From NCBI GenBank assembly GCA_028282805.1, contig JANQHD010000009.1, positions 62,001 through 126,000 on the forward strand: a stretch of 64,000 nt of DNA, read 5' to 3'. The notes below the pieces were generated by a model. That model was not told where the DNA came from. It did not search any database and was given only the letters and a program-made list of their open reading frames with translations. The DNA comes from Phycisphaeraceae bacterium. Lineage in GTDB: Bacteria; Planctomycetota; Phycisphaerae; Phycisphaerales; Zrk34. Numbering within the stretch: the first letter of the stretch is position 1; each line of letters opens with the position of its first letter. Made by a program: the position numbers and the translations under genes. Below are positions 55,451 to 64,000 of this stretch, one piece after another.

Positions 55451-56887
55451 ATGACGACCCACGATACCTACGTCTCTCCGCTCGCTTCGCGTAACGCCTC
55501 ACCGGCCATGCAGGCCATCTGGTCGCCCCACCGTAAGTTTACGACGTGGCGGCGGCTTTGGTTGGCCCTGGCCGAGGCGGAAAAGCAATTAGGCCTGGCC
55601 ATCACCGACCAGCAACTCGACGAGATTCGAGCCAAACTGGACGACATCGACTACGCCAAGGCCGCCGAATACGAAAAACAGCTCCGCCACGACGTGATGG
55701 CCCACGTGCACGCGCTGGGCGACGTCGCCCCACAGGCCCGGCCGATCATCCACCTCGGAGCGACCAGCCAGTTCGTCAACTGCAACACGGAGCTGATTTT
55801 GATCCGCGATGCGCTGCGGCTGACCGCCGGCAAGCTCGCCGCAGCCATCGACGCCTTGGCCAGTTTTGCCGCCCAGCACCGCGACCTGCCCACGCTCGGC
55901 TTCACGCACTACCAGCCCGCCCAGCCGACCACCGTGGGCAAGCGGGCGACGCTGTGGGCGCAGGACCTGGCCATCGCACTCGAAGAGGTCGAGCACCGCA
56001 TCGATTCGCTTCGCTTCCGCGGCGTCAAGGGCACGACAGGCACGCAGGCCTCGTTCCTCGAACTGTTCGACAACGACCACGACAAGGTCGAGCAGCTCGA
56101 CCGCCTCGTCACCGAAAAGATGGGCTGGCCCCCGGAAAAAAGGTTCGCCGTCACAGGTCAGACCTACCCGCGGGTGATCGACGGGCTGGTCGGCTCGTCG
56201 CTTGCCGCCGCCGCCGCCGCGTGCGCGAAGTTCGCCACCGACATGCGCCTGTTGGCCAACCGCAAGGAGCTCGAAGAACCGTTCGAGAAAAGCCAGATCG
56301 GCTCGTCGGCCATGCCCTACAAGCGCAACCCGATGCGCAGCGAGCGCATCTGTGGCCTGGCGCGGTTCGTCATCGGCTTGGTGCAGGTGCCCTTCACCAC
56401 CGCCGCCGAGCAGTGGATGGAGCGCACGCTCGACGACTCGTCGGTCCGCCGCCTGTCGCTGCCCGAGCCGTTCCTCGCGCTCGACGGCGTGCTGGACCTG
56501 GTGATCAACGTCAGCCGGAGCATCGTGGTGTACGAAAAGACCGTCGCGGCCAACCTCGACGCCGAGCTGCCGTTCATGGCCAGCGAGAACCTGCTGATGG
56601 CCGCCGTGCAACACGGCGCCGACCGCCAGGAAGTGCACGAGCTGATCCGCCAGCACGCCCAGGCCGCGGCCTTGCAGGTCAAGCAGGAAGGCGCCGCCAA
56701 CGACCTGATCGACCGGCTCAAAGCAGAACCGGCTTTCGCGGGCATCGATCTGTCAGATGTGCTCGACGCGAAGCGGTATGTTGGCCGTGCGCCGCAACAG
56801 GTGGACGCGTTCATCGGCGAGGTCGTCGGGCCCATCCGCCGGCGCTACCGCGATGAGTTGGGCAAGGAAGTTGAACTGAAGGTCTGA
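55451..56887 (+). CDS. purB: Adenylosuccinate lyase
   Basis: The product is 478 residues. The superfamily signature SSAMPYKRNPMRSE (catalytic serine loop) and HLGATSQFVNCN, FTHYQPAQPTTVGKRATLW and GVKGTTGTQASFLELFDNDHDKVEQLD are present, matching the eukaryote-like/Bacteroidetes-type purB. It splits SAICAR and adenylosuccinate, releasing fumarate, in purine synthesis. The next gene starts 25 bases downstream, so the antiporter may be co-transcribed without a functional link. Confidence 0.95.
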   Translation: MTTHDTYVSPLASRNASPAMQAIWSPHRKFTTWRRLWLALAEAEKQLGLAITDQQLDEIRAKLDDIDYAKAAEYEKQLRHDVMAHVHALGDVAPQARPIIHLGATSQFVNCNTELILIRDALRLTAGKLAAAIDALASFAAQHRDLPTLGFTHYQPAQPTTVGKRATLWAQDLAIALEEVEHRIDSLRFRGVKGTTGTQASFLELFDNDHDKVEQLDRLVTEKMGWPPEKRFAVTGQTYPRVIDGLVGSSLAAAAAACAKFATDMRLLANRKELEEPFEKSQIGSSAMPYKRNPMRSERICGLARFVIGLVQVPFTTAAEQWMERTLDDSSVRRLSLPEPFLALDGVLDLVINVSRSIVVYEKTVAANLDAELPFMASENLLMAAVQHGADRQEVHELIRQHAQAAALQVKQEGAANDLIDRLKAEPAFAGIDLSDVLDAKRYVGRAPQQVDAFIGEVVGPIRRRYRDELGKEVELKV

Positions 56888-56912
56888 ACACCCACAGGGG
56901 TTAGGCGATAAC

Positions 56913-57908
56913 GTGAACATGATGCACCTGGTTTACCTGGTGGGCGGGTTCGTGCTTCTGGTCGCCGGCGGCGAGTGGCTGGTGCGCGGCTCGGTCAGCC
57001 TCGCCCGCGCGATGGGCGTCAGCACGCTGCTGATCTCGCTGACCGTCGTGGCGTTCGGCACCAGCGCCCCGGAGCTGGCCGTCAACGTCATCGCCGCGCT
57101 CAACGACAACCCCGGCATCAACTTCGGCAACATCATCGGGTCCAACATCGCCAACGTCGGCCTGATCCTCGGCGTCGCCGCCCTGCTCGCGCCGATCCAG
57201 GTGCACAAGTCCGTCATCCTGCGCGAGATCCCGATCATGCTCATCGCCACGTTCGCCACGCTGGCGCTGGCGATGGACTCGGTCTGGCTCGATTCGCAGA
57301 CCAACCGCCTGCAACGGCACGACGGCGTCGCGCTGCTGGGCGCCTTCGCCGGGTTCATGGTGTACACGCTGCTTGTGGCGCGGCGGCAACGACAGAACGG
57401 CGACGCGTTCGCCGACGACGTCGAAGCCGAGGTGCTCGCGAAGACCCCGGGCACGGGCAAGGCCGTGTTGCTGACCGTGTTGGGCCTCGCGGGCGTGATC
57501 ATCGGCGGCGACCTGGTCGTCCGGGGCGCCGTGGGGATCGCGCTGGGCCTGGGGGTCGGTGAAGAAATCGTCGGCCTGACCATCGTGGCGATCGGCACCA
57601 GCCTGCCGGAACTGGTCACCTGCCTCATCGCCGTGCGGCACGGCCACACCGACCTGGCCATCGGCAACATCGTCGGGTCCAACATCTGGAACCTGCTGCT
57701 GATCCTCGGCGTGTCGGTCGTGATCGGCCCGTTCGCCCTGCCCCCCGGCGGCGCGATGGACGTGATGGTCATGCTCGGCCTGTCGATCGTGCTGCTGCCG
57801 ATCACGGTCAGCCAGCGACAGGTCGGCCGGCTCGAAGGCGGCGCGCTGTTCGTGCTGTACCTCGGCTATATGTCCTACCGCACGGCCGAGGCGCTGGGCA
57901 AGGTTTAA
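56913..57908 (+). CDS. Calcium/sodium antiporter (CaCA family, YrbG-like)
   Basis: This 331-residue membrane protein has about ten TM segments and both alpha-repeat signatures: LTVVAFGTSAPELAVNVIAALNDNPGINFGNIIGSNIANVGLILG in the first half and LTIVAIGTSLPELVTCLIAVRHGHTDLAIGNIVGSNIWNLLLILG in the second. The G-T-S-x-P-E and G-N-x-x-G-S-N motifs bind the ions. It exchanges Na+ for Ca2+ across the inner membrane. The start is GTG at 56913 with ATGs 6 and 9 bases on, so the exact start is open. Its last four bases overlap the convergent gene. Confidence 0.93.
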   Translation: MNMMHLVYLVGGFVLLVAGGEWLVRGSVSLARAMGVSTLLISLTVVAFGTSAPELAVNVIAALNDNPGINFGNIIGSNIANVGLILGVAALLAPIQVHKSVILREIPIMLIATFATLALAMDSVWLDSQTNRLQRHDGVALLGAFAGFMVYTLLVARRQRQNGDAFADDVEAEVLAKTPGTGKAVLLTVLGLAGVIIGGDLVVRGAVGIALGLGVGEEIVGLTIVAIGTSLPELVTCLIAVRHGHTDLAIGNIVGSNIWNLLLILGVSVVIGPFALPPGGAMDVMVMLGLSIVLLPITVSQRQVGRLEGGALFVLYLGYMSYRTAEALGKV

Positions 57909-58855
57909 TAGATCGAGCGCCCCGCCTCGGCGGCCTTCTGCCCCTGCGCACGCTCGCGCAGCAAGTCGATCCGCTCGCGGACCTCGTCGGCCATCTTCGA
58001 GTTGGGGAAGTCGCGGATGATCTGCTCGCCGACCGACAGGGCCGCGACCCAGTCGCGGTCGCCGATGGCCATCTGGAAACGCACGCCGAGGTTCTCGCGC
58101 GCCTGGCCCACTACGCCGCGCGCCACCTCCTTGTACTTATCGGCTTCCTGCGGCGTGAGGTACAGGTCCAACTCCTTGAGCAGCTGCATCGCCTTGTCGG
58201 TGTCGCCGGCCTCGGCGGCTTGGAGGAAATCACGCTCCAGCTCGCGCTTGTGGTTGTCCTTGGCCTGCTCGATGCGGATCGGCAACGCCGCCACGCGCGG
58301 CACGTCCGGGTACAGGCGGTTGAGCCGTTCGATCTCACGAAGCGCCCGGTCCCAGTCGTAGGCGTTGCACATCGTGTCGACCTTCGAGATCGCTTCGTCG
58401 ATCTGTAACTCCTGGCGGCGCGAGCGGGCGTCGATGATCTGCTGGCGGTATTGCTCGGCTTCCTCGCGGTAGCCGAACTCGCCGACCATCTGGTCCACCA
58501 ACGCGAGGGCGGCCTCGAAGTCCTGCTTGGCGATGTCGTCGAGGATGGCCTTGCGGAGGTTCTCGCGGTCGCGCTGGCGGTCGATCATGCGGCGTTCGAG
58601 GTCGCTGAGCGACAGGCGTTCGAGGATCGCCCGCAGCAGCTGGGCCTGGTCGCCGCCGGCGGAACTCGGACGGTTGGTCAGCGCCGCCGCCGAAGCCGCC
58701 ACGATCACCGCCAACACGCCGATCGCCAGCACCGTGAAGCCCTCGCCCTTGCCGATCACCACGATCCCGAGGATCACCAGCCCCAGCGCCCCCAACAGCA
58801 GCAGCCCGAACAGCACCGTCATCCACAGGTCGCCTTGCTTGCGTGGCTCACTCAT
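57905..58855 (-). CDS. Membrane protein with helical repeat (TPR-like) domain
   Basis: The ATG at 58855 has GAGG nine bases upstream; the product is 316 residues. Two TM segments at the N-terminus (MTVLFGLLLLGALGLVILGIVVIG and FTVLAIGVLAVIVAASAAAL) are followed by a charged, all-helical cytoplasmic domain (LLRAILERLSLSDLERRMIDRQRDRENLRKAILDDIAKQDFEAALALVDQMVGEFGYREEAEQYRQQI...). This domain reads as degenerate TPR/coiled coil. Proteins like this are common in planctomycetes, but I know no function. The reading frame upstream of 58855 has no coding character. Confidence 0.8.
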   Translation of the reverse strand: MSEPRKQGDLWMTVLFGLLLLGALGLVILGIVVIGKGEGFTVLAIGVLAVIVAASAAALTNRPSSAGGDQAQLLRAILERLSLSDLERRMIDRQRDRENLRKAILDDIAKQDFEAALALVDQMVGEFGYREEAEQYRQQIIDARSRRQELQIDEAISKVDTMCNAYDWDRALREIERLNRLYPDVPRVAALPIRIEQAKDNHKRELERDFLQAAEAGDTDKAMQLLKELDLYLTPQEADKYKEVARGVVGQARENLGVRFQMAIGDRDWVAALSVGEQIIRDFPNSKMADEVRERIDLLRERAQGQKAAEAGRSIY

Positions 58856-59080
58856 TGCTTCGATCCTCAAGTTGATGCGCTTAGCGGGTACAGCGATATG
58901 CCCTGATCCTGCCCCGGCGGGCCGCCCGTCGCCGCCCGCTCCTACCCCATTGTATCGGTCCAACGGCCCTGGGCATACGACAATCGGCCCGACTTGCCCC
59001 GGTGTGGCCGGCGGATTACTCTTTACGGCTTGCATGGCATGGAAATGCCAGCCCTAAACCAGACATGGAGCTTAGCGCAT

Positions 59081-60019
59081 ATGGCCGACGCAACGGGCAA
59101 CGATGTTCTGATCGAAAGCGACCCCTTGGCCGGTGACCCGGTCGGTTCGAAGGCGGCGTTCGATCAAGGCCGCGCCGCGGAAGAAGCGGGCGACCGGTGG
59201 CAAGCCATCGAATACTACGAGCAGGCCTTCGAGCTGAACCCGGACGACGAGAACGTCTGCTTCCGCCTGGCGTACAACCTCGACCTGGTCGGCGAAGATA
59301 TCGAAGCCCTCGGCCTGTACGAGCAGTGCTGCGCCGAGACGCCGGCCCGGATCAACGCGCTGATCAACCTCGCGATCATGTACGAGGACAGCAGCCGGTA
59401 CAACGAGGCCGAGAAGTGCCTCCGCCAGGTCATCGAGACCGACCCCAACCACCCGCGGGCGCGCCTGTTCATGAAGGACGTGCTCGCCAGCCGGGAGATG
59501 TACTACGACGAAGACCAGCAGAAGCTGCGCGAGAAACAGAACTCGCTGATCGAGACGCCGGTCACCGACTTCGAGCTGTCGGTGCGGGCGCGGAACTGCT
59601 TGAAGAAGATGAACATCCGCACCCTCGGCGACCTGCTCCGCACCACCGAGGCCGAGCTGCTGGCCTACAAGAACTTCGGCGAGACCTCGCTCCAGGAGAT
59701 CCGGGCGATGCTCGCGCAGAAGGGCTTGAGCCTCGGCCAGAGCATCGACGACCACCAGTCCGCCGTCCGCGAAGAGGTCTACCAGCAGCTGGCCGGCACC
59801 GAACAGGGCGAATCGCTCAGCCAGCCCGTCAGCAGCCTCGACCTGAGCGTGCGTGCCCGCAAGGCGCTGTCGCTGCTGAACATCCAGACCATCGGCGACC
59901 TCGTCAGCCGCACCGAGGCCGAGCTGCTCGGCATCAAGAACTTCGGCGCCACCTCGCTGACCGAGATCAAGGAGAAGCTCTCGGACAACGGCCTGTCCCT
60001 CCGCGTGCTCGAAGACTAA
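59081..60019 (+). CDS. TPR protein with two RNA polymerase alpha-CTD-like domains
   Basis: The ATG at 59081 (MADATGNDVLIESDPLAG) gives 312 residues. Residues about 25-145 are three TPR units (KAAFDQGRAAEEAGDRWQAIEYYEQAFELNPDDE; INALINLAIMYEDSSRYNEAEKCLRQVIETDPNHP). Two copies of the alpha-CTD helix-hairpin-helix follow: TPVTDFELSVRARNCLKKMNIRTLGDLLRTTEAELLAYKNFGETSLQEIRAMLAQKGLSLG and the near-copy SSLDLSVRARKALSLLNIQTIGDLVSRTEAELLGIKNFGATSLTEIKEKLSDNGLSL. Alpha-CTDs bind UP elements and activators, so this may be a transcription-associated adaptor. That role is inferred; the fusion is known from planctomycetes. Confidence 0.9.
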   Translation: MADATGNDVLIESDPLAGDPVGSKAAFDQGRAAEEAGDRWQAIEYYEQAFELNPDDENVCFRLAYNLDLVGEDIEALGLYEQCCAETPARINALINLAIMYEDSSRYNEAEKCLRQVIETDPNHPRARLFMKDVLASREMYYDEDQQKLREKQNSLIETPVTDFELSVRARNCLKKMNIRTLGDLLRTTEAELLAYKNFGETSLQEIRAMLAQKGLSLGQSIDDHQSAVREEVYQQLAGTEQGESLSQPVSSLDLSVRARKALSLLNIQTIGDLVSRTEAELLGIKNFGATSLTEIKEKLSDNGLSLRVLED

Positions 60020-60050
60020 AACCGGCGTTATGTCGAACCCGCGATTCACA

Positions 60051-60079
60051 ACCCCGCCGCGCGTGCGGGGTTTTTATTT
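60051..60079 (+). terminator. Intrinsic terminator of the TPR/alpha-CTD gene
   Basis: ACCCCGC (60051-60057) pairs with GCGGGGT (60065-60071) and is followed by TTTTATTTG. It lies 32 bases after the stop. Confidence 0.85.
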
Positions 60080-60095
60080 GGGTATGATCTGCGAC

Positions 60096-61319
60096 ATGGC
60101 CCCGCGACTGACGCTGCTCATCTTGCTTTTCGCCGTGACCGGCTGTGGTGAATCGGACCCCGTCACGCCGCCGCCTTTGGCCGGCGAACCGACGGTGCGC
60201 GTGCGCATCGGCCGCGCGGTCAACCGCGTGGCGATCAGCGGTGGGCGTGTGGCCACCGTGCTGCCCGTGGGCGCGGCCGAGGCCGAGCTGCTCGACCTGC
60301 CGCTCGCGTTCCAATTGCAGCAAGGCGTCTGGCTGGTCAACGGCCAGGCGAAGCCCGACTGGTCGCGCGCGATGCTGATCATCGCCCTGCCCGGCGGCGA
60401 ACCCCTGGCGGTCGACAACCGCACCCACGCCGGCCAGGTCCACCTCGTGCCGGCCTCGGGCGAGCGCAGCCGGTTCGACGTGATCAACGCGGTGGGGCTG
60501 GAGACGTACCTGCCGGGCGTGCTCAAGAAAGAGCTGCCCGACCGCTGGCACGTGGTCACGCACCAGGCCCAGGCGATCGCGGCCCGGTCGTACGCGCTGT
60601 ACAAGCTCCAGCGCACCCCCGTCGGGCGGGCGTGGGACGTGGAGAACACGCAGGCCTCGCAGGCCTACGTGGGCCTGACCGACCACGCCAAGTCCGTGCG
60701 GGCCGTGCGCGACACGACAGGCCTGGTGCTCAGCTACGACAACCGCGTGCTGTGCGCGTATTACGCGTCGAACAGCGGCGGGCAGGGCCTCTCGCCGGAC
60801 GATGCGTTCAACGAATCGCCCTTCCCCACGCCTTTGAAGCCAACCCACCGCAAGGACTGGACCACCGACACGCCCGGTGCGCGCTGGGGCCCGATCGAGC
60901 GCCACTGCGACACGCTCGCCCAGCGCTTCGCCGCGTTCGGAAAACGCCGCGGCCTGCCGCTGGCGAAGATCGACGGCATCAAATCGATCACGGTCAGCCG
61001 ATACAACGACGTCGGCCGACCGGCGCGGTTCACGATCACCGACCAGCGGGGTGAGTCGTACACCCTGGCGGCGGACAACTTCCGTGTGGCGTGCAACACC
61101 TCGGCCGGGCAAGCGCTGGCGTCGAAACACAAGCTGCCCAGCGCCTCGGTGCAGGTGCGCGTGCGCGACGGCGTGGCGACGTTCTACGCCGGCCGCGGCC
61201 GCGGGCACGGCGTGGGCCTCTGCCAGCACGGTGCGCAGCAGATGGCCAAGGCCGATCACGATGCGCTGGAAATACTTGAAACCTACTACCCCGGCGCGAA
61301 GGTCGAGCGGGCGTACTAA
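60096..61319 (+). CDS. SpoIID/LytB-domain lipoprotein
   Basis: The ATG at 60096 starts MAPRLTLLILLFAVTGCGESDP, a lipoprotein signal (lipobox VTGC); upstream codons run into the terminator and are rejected. The product is 407 residues. The SpoIID/LytB domain runs from about residue 130 to the end: GLETYLPGVLKKELPDRWHVVTHQAQAIAARSYALYK, YYASNSGGQGLSPDDAF, and RGRGHGVGLCQHGAQQMAK near the C-terminus. SpoIID is a peptidoglycan lytic transglycosylase in sporulation, and LytB an amidase enhancer. Here a cell-wall role in the periplasm is likely. Confidence 0.92.
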   Translation: MAPRLTLLILLFAVTGCGESDPVTPPPLAGEPTVRVRIGRAVNRVAISGGRVATVLPVGAAEAELLDLPLAFQLQQGVWLVNGQAKPDWSRAMLIIALPGGEPLAVDNRTHAGQVHLVPASGERSRFDVINAVGLETYLPGVLKKELPDRWHVVTHQAQAIAARSYALYKLQRTPVGRAWDVENTQASQAYVGLTDHAKSVRAVRDTTGLVLSYDNRVLCAYYASNSGGQGLSPDDAFNESPFPTPLKPTHRKDWTTDTPGARWGPIERHCDTLAQRFAAFGKRRGLPLAKIDGIKSITVSRYNDVGRPARFTITDQRGESYTLAADNFRVACNTSAGQALASKHKLPSASVQVRVRDGVATFYAGRGRGHGVGLCQHGAQQMAKADHDALEILETYYPGAKVERAY

Positions 61320-61428
61320 TCGTCGGCCACCGCCCCGGACCCGAGTGCGTTGAAACGATCGCCCATGGGTCGCGTCCTCCGCTTGCCGACGAGCGGTATT
61401 CGATCGCATCCTGCATCACCCGCTCGAA

Positions 61429-61487
61429 CGATAGCCGGCACCATACCTGGTGCCGGTCCGGGACCGGCGGCAGGTATGCCGCCGGCT
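61429..61487 (-). repeat. REP-like two-hairpin repeat, copy 2
   Basis: The inverted copy of the 59-base element at 20470-20528. Hairpin 1 is 61464-61485; hairpin 2 (7 bp, loop AGGTAT on the minus strand) is about 61436-61455. It lies in the 195-base gap before hslU. Confidence 0.75.
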
Positions 61488-61514
61488 AACCGCACCTGCT
61501 ATGATGCGGCCGCC

Positions 61515-62882
61515 ATGGAAGACTTAACCCCCCGACAGATCGTCGAACAGCTCGACCGGTACATCGTCGGCCAGGCGGACGCGAAGCGCGCCGTGGCCGT
61601 GGCCATCCGCAACCGCTGGCGTCGCCAGCAGCTGGCCCCCGAGATCGCCCGCGAGGTCTCGCCGAAGAACATCGTCATGATCGGCCCGACCGGCGTGGGC
61701 AAGACCGAGATCGCCCGCCGGATCGCCAGCCTCACCGGCGCCCCGTTCATCAAGATCGAAGCCTCGAAGTTCACCGAGGTCGGCTACCACGGGCGCGACG
61801 TGGAATCGATGATCCGTGACCTGCTCGAACACGCGATCAGCATGGTCCGCGCCGAGCACGCCGAGAAGGTCACCGAGTCGGCCGAGGTCGCGGTTGAAGA
61901 GCAGCTGTTGGACCTGCTGCTGCCCGGTGCAACGACGCAGGTCGTGGCCGCCGGCGAGGATTACGACCCGCAAGAGGCGGCGGAGAAGCGTGAGAAGATG
62001 CGCGACCGCATGCGCCAACAGCTCCGCGAGGGGTTGCTCGACGACCGCGAGGTCGAGATCAACACCTCGAGCAAGGCGGTGCCCGTGGCGATGTTCGCCA
62101 ACATGGGCCTCGACCAGATGGACCCGGACATGAGCAAGATGTTCGAGAACCTGATCCCCGACCAGACCAAGCAGCGGCGAGTGAAGATCGCCGACGCCCG
62201 GCGACTGCTGCTCGCGGAAGAAATCGATCGCCAGGTCGACCGCGACAAGATCACCGCCGAGGCGATCGAGCGCACGGAGCAGACGGGCATCGTGTTCCTC
62301 GACGAGATCGACAAGATCTGCGCCAGCTCCGAGGGCTCGGGCAAGGGGCCGGACGTGTCGCGGCAAGGCGTGCAGCGCGACCTGCTGCCGATCGTCGAGG
62401 GCACGACCGTGACCACCCGCCACGGCCTGGTCAACACCGACCACATCCTGTTCATCGCGGCCGGCGCGTTCCACATGGCGTCGGTCAGCGACCTGATGCC
62501 GGAGTTGCAGGGCCGGTTCCCGATCCGCGTGGAGCTGAGTGCGCTGACGCGGGACGACTTCGTGCGGATCCTGACCGAGCCGAGCAACGCCCTGACCGCG
62601 CAACACGAAGCGCTGCTGTCGACCGAGGGGTTGCGGGTGAAGTTCGAGAAGGACGCCATCGAGGCCATGGCGGACCTGGCGGCACAGGTCAACGCCACGC
62701 ACGAGAACATCGGCGCCCGCCGGCTGATGACGATCATGGAGCGCGTGTTCGAGGACATCTCGTTCGACGCCCCGGAGATGGCGCTGCGCGGCGAGAAGAA
62801 GCTGACCATCGACGCGGAGCTGGTTAACCGGCGCCTGGCCGACGTGGTGGCGGACGAAGATTTGAGCAGGTTCGTGCTGTAG
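61515..62882 (+). CDS. hslU: ATP-dependent protease ATPase subunit HslU
   Basis: The ATG at 61515 (MEDLTPRQIVEQLDRYIVGQADAKRAVAVAIRNRWRRQQL) gives 455 residues, normal for HslU. Walker A is GPTGVGKTE (about 57-65). A long I-domain follows, with QVVAAGEDYDPQEAAEKREKMRDRMRQQLREGLLDDREVEI. Walker B is IVFLDEIDKIC, sensor 1 LFIAAGAFH, and the C-terminal tail EDLSRFVL inserts into HslV. It unfolds substrates for the HslV peptidase. hslV, usually immediately upstream, is absent from the 195 bases before this gene and from the rest of the window. Confidence 0.96.
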   Translation: MEDLTPRQIVEQLDRYIVGQADAKRAVAVAIRNRWRRQQLAPEIAREVSPKNIVMIGPTGVGKTEIARRIASLTGAPFIKIEASKFTEVGYHGRDVESMIRDLLEHAISMVRAEHAEKVTESAEVAVEEQLLDLLLPGATTQVVAAGEDYDPQEAAEKREKMRDRMRQQLREGLLDDREVEINTSSKAVPVAMFANMGLDQMDPDMSKMFENLIPDQTKQRRVKIADARRLLLAEEIDRQVDRDKITAEAIERTEQTGIVFLDEIDKICASSEGSGKGPDVSRQGVQRDLLPIVEGTTVTTRHGLVNTDHILFIAAGAFHMASVSDLMPELQGRFPIRVELSALTRDDFVRILTEPSNALTAQHEALLSTEGLRVKFEKDAIEAMADLAAQVNATHENIGARRLMTIMERVFEDISFDAPEMALRGEKKLTIDAELVNRRLADVVADEDLSRFVL

Positions 62883-62915
62883 CGTGTGGTTCATCGAGCC
62901 GAATACGAAACACCG

Positions 62916-64000
62916 CTATTCGGCCGTAGATCCTGATTCGCTTGAGCCATATCGCGCCATAATATCTGCAGGGATATTCTCTCCCATCGCTTCGAGCAGT
63001 CCGATTGCGCGAGGCCAAGGCACCAACTCAACGCTGTTCCATTTGGCGTAAGCCATGTAAATGCCGTCATCGAACTGCAGGGTGGGGCGCTCGTAAATCA
63101 GGATCGTGTTTTGTCGTTGACTGAGACTACCGCCAGGTCGATAGACATAATCGCTGTGTTTGTTGATCCACTCAACCAACGATTGTTCATTCAAGTTTCC
63201 GGGCACGTCTTTGGAACCAACAGCCCAATTGATGACGTGGTGTGGCCGAATCTGATATCGAGGAGATGCGTTGAATCGTCCCAATTCGCCGAGCGTTTTG
63301 GGTAGCATTCCTGAGTGGAGTTCGGAATAGATATAGCTAGCCTCGAGCAACTTTTTCATGCTAGCCAATCGATCAGCACGGGTTAAGAGCGTCGTATCGA
63401 CAATCTCCTGCGCCTTGATGTGGATGGCTGACCACAGGATCAACGCATCAACCGGTCTCTTGAATAGCGGACCGGGATAAGTGATCCGTACGGTCGCGCC
63501 TGTGCGTTTAACGGTGAAACCGGGGACGGGCGATGAGCTGTCGCCGCACCTGACGTGTTCCGAAAAGATTGTGAGATAGAAATAGGCGTTGAAGTACGCC
63601 TGCTGCGCGGCTGACTCAACCCGCACCGCGTCGCTCAGTGATACATAGTGCAGGACCATGGCGGTTTCCTGCTCGGGATAGAACGTGATCGCCACATCCA
63701 GCCCTTTTAACCGTGACAAGAGCAACGGCGGCACACGCAGGTCCTGCGGGATCTCAGGGCTCGTTTCGGCGACCATTCGACGAAACTCTTCGGGGAAATT
63801 GCATACCACTCGGAGATCCGCCAGAGGCAGCGCGTTCAGGCGTTCCACCATGTTGTTTTCGGCCGTCGTCTCGGCGATCACGACCTTCTGATCGGGCGTG
63901 CGCCAAACACCAGCCGTGGTATGCAGCATGACTTGCTTTGCTTTGTGTTCGTGCGGCCAATAGCCGTACAAATCCTCTCGCAACTTATGCGGGGCGGTCG
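62916..64000 (-). CDS. Hypothetical protein (partial, 5' end outside window)
   Basis: The frame is open to the right edge of the window, so the true start is not seen; at least 361 codons are present. I do not recognise the family. The visible sequence begins TAPHKLREDLYGYWPHEHKAKQVMLHTTAGVW. The middle part has FYPEQETAMVLHYVSLSDAVRVESAAQQAYFNAYFYL. The C-terminal stretch (YVYRPGGSLSQRQNTILIYERPTLQFDDGIYMAYAKWNSVELVPW) echoes the end of planctomycete prepilin-like proteins ('..VFADGHVE.V'). The DNA is noticeably less GC-rich than hslU. Confidence 0.7.
   Translation of the reverse strand, partial: TAPHKLREDLYGYWPHEHKAKQVMLHTTAGVWRTPDQKVVIAETTAENNMVERLNALPLADLRVVCNFPEEFRRMVAETSPEIPQDLRVPPLLLSRLKGLDVAITFYPEQETAMVLHYVSLSDAVRVESAAQQAYFNAYFYLTIFSEHVRCGDSSSPVPGFTVKRTGATVRITYPGPLFKRPVDALILWSAIHIKAQEIVDTTLLTRADRLASMKKLLEASYIYSELHSGMLPKTLGELGRFNASPRYQIRPHHVINWAVGSKDVPGNLNEQSLVEWINKHSDYVYRPGGSLSQRQNTILIYERPTLQFDDGIYMAYAKWNSVELVPWPRAIGLLEAMGENIPADIMARYGSSESGSTAE

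Overview
The window is about 64 kb of GC-rich, gene-dense bacterial chromosome. Several features point to a planctomycete, most likely class Phycisphaerae (inference from gene content; no marker tree was run). These are three secreted type I sulfatases, two PEP-CTERM surface proteins ending in a PEPASLALLGLGALAM-type anchor, a Ser/Thr kinase with a C-terminal membrane anchor, a DUF5107/TPR giant, a TPR protein fused to two RNA polymerase alpha-CTD-like domains, many small lipoproteins, and a GldA/permease/GldG-like/DUF4340 ABC operon.

Layout. 1-2.7 kb: a cut-off sugar isomerase/epimerase, an ASCH-domain protein and scpB. 2.6-18.5 kb: a carbohydrate region with a DUF5107/TPR protein, an AraC regulator, a sugar ABC transporter operon ending in a GH30 glycosidase, two sulfatases, two tandem PEP-CTERM paralogues and a lipoprotein. 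18.6-21.4 kb: tRNA-Ile(GAT), gap, a lipoprotein and a GH16 glycanase. 21.4-22.7 kb: a stretch with no convincing protein gene that looks like a large structured RNA on the minus strand. 22.9-28.1 kb: two YkgJ cysteine-cluster proteins, a histone-deacetylase-like hydrolase, a PD-(D/E)XK-like protein, a third sulfatase and fliM. 28.2-31.8 kb: a thioredoxin, DsbD and a Ser/Thr kinase. 32-38.1 kb: the Gld-type ABC operon. 38.1-45 kb: purF, ribokinase, dnaG and rpoD. 44.7-46.4 kb: a DinB/HxlR divergent pair with a twin-palindrome operator, and an AT-richer zinc-ribbon membrane protein. 46.5-53.2 kb: an MsbA-type exporter, dnaN, a lipoprotein, thrC and a LOG-family protein. 53.3-64 kb: an ECF sigma/membrane partner pair, purB, a Ca/Na antiporter, a coiled-coil membrane protein, the TPR/alpha-CTD protein, a SpoIID/LytB lipoprotein, hslU and a cut-off hypothetical.

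How it works together. The first third looks like a kit for attacking (probably sulfated) polysaccharide: sulfatases and GH16/GH30 enzymes outside, an ABC importer for the products, AraC control, and GAPDH for central metabolism. The remainder is mainly housekeeping (primase, sliding clamp, primary sigma factor, purine and threonine synthesis).

The most unusual object is the candidate non-coding RNA at 21397-22655 (minus strand). Its ends can close by a 20-bp helix. It holds many tetraloop hairpins whose G.U pairs exist only on the minus strand, is preceded by a promoter-like sequence, and ends in a strong intrinsic terminator just 33 bases before the GH16 start codon.
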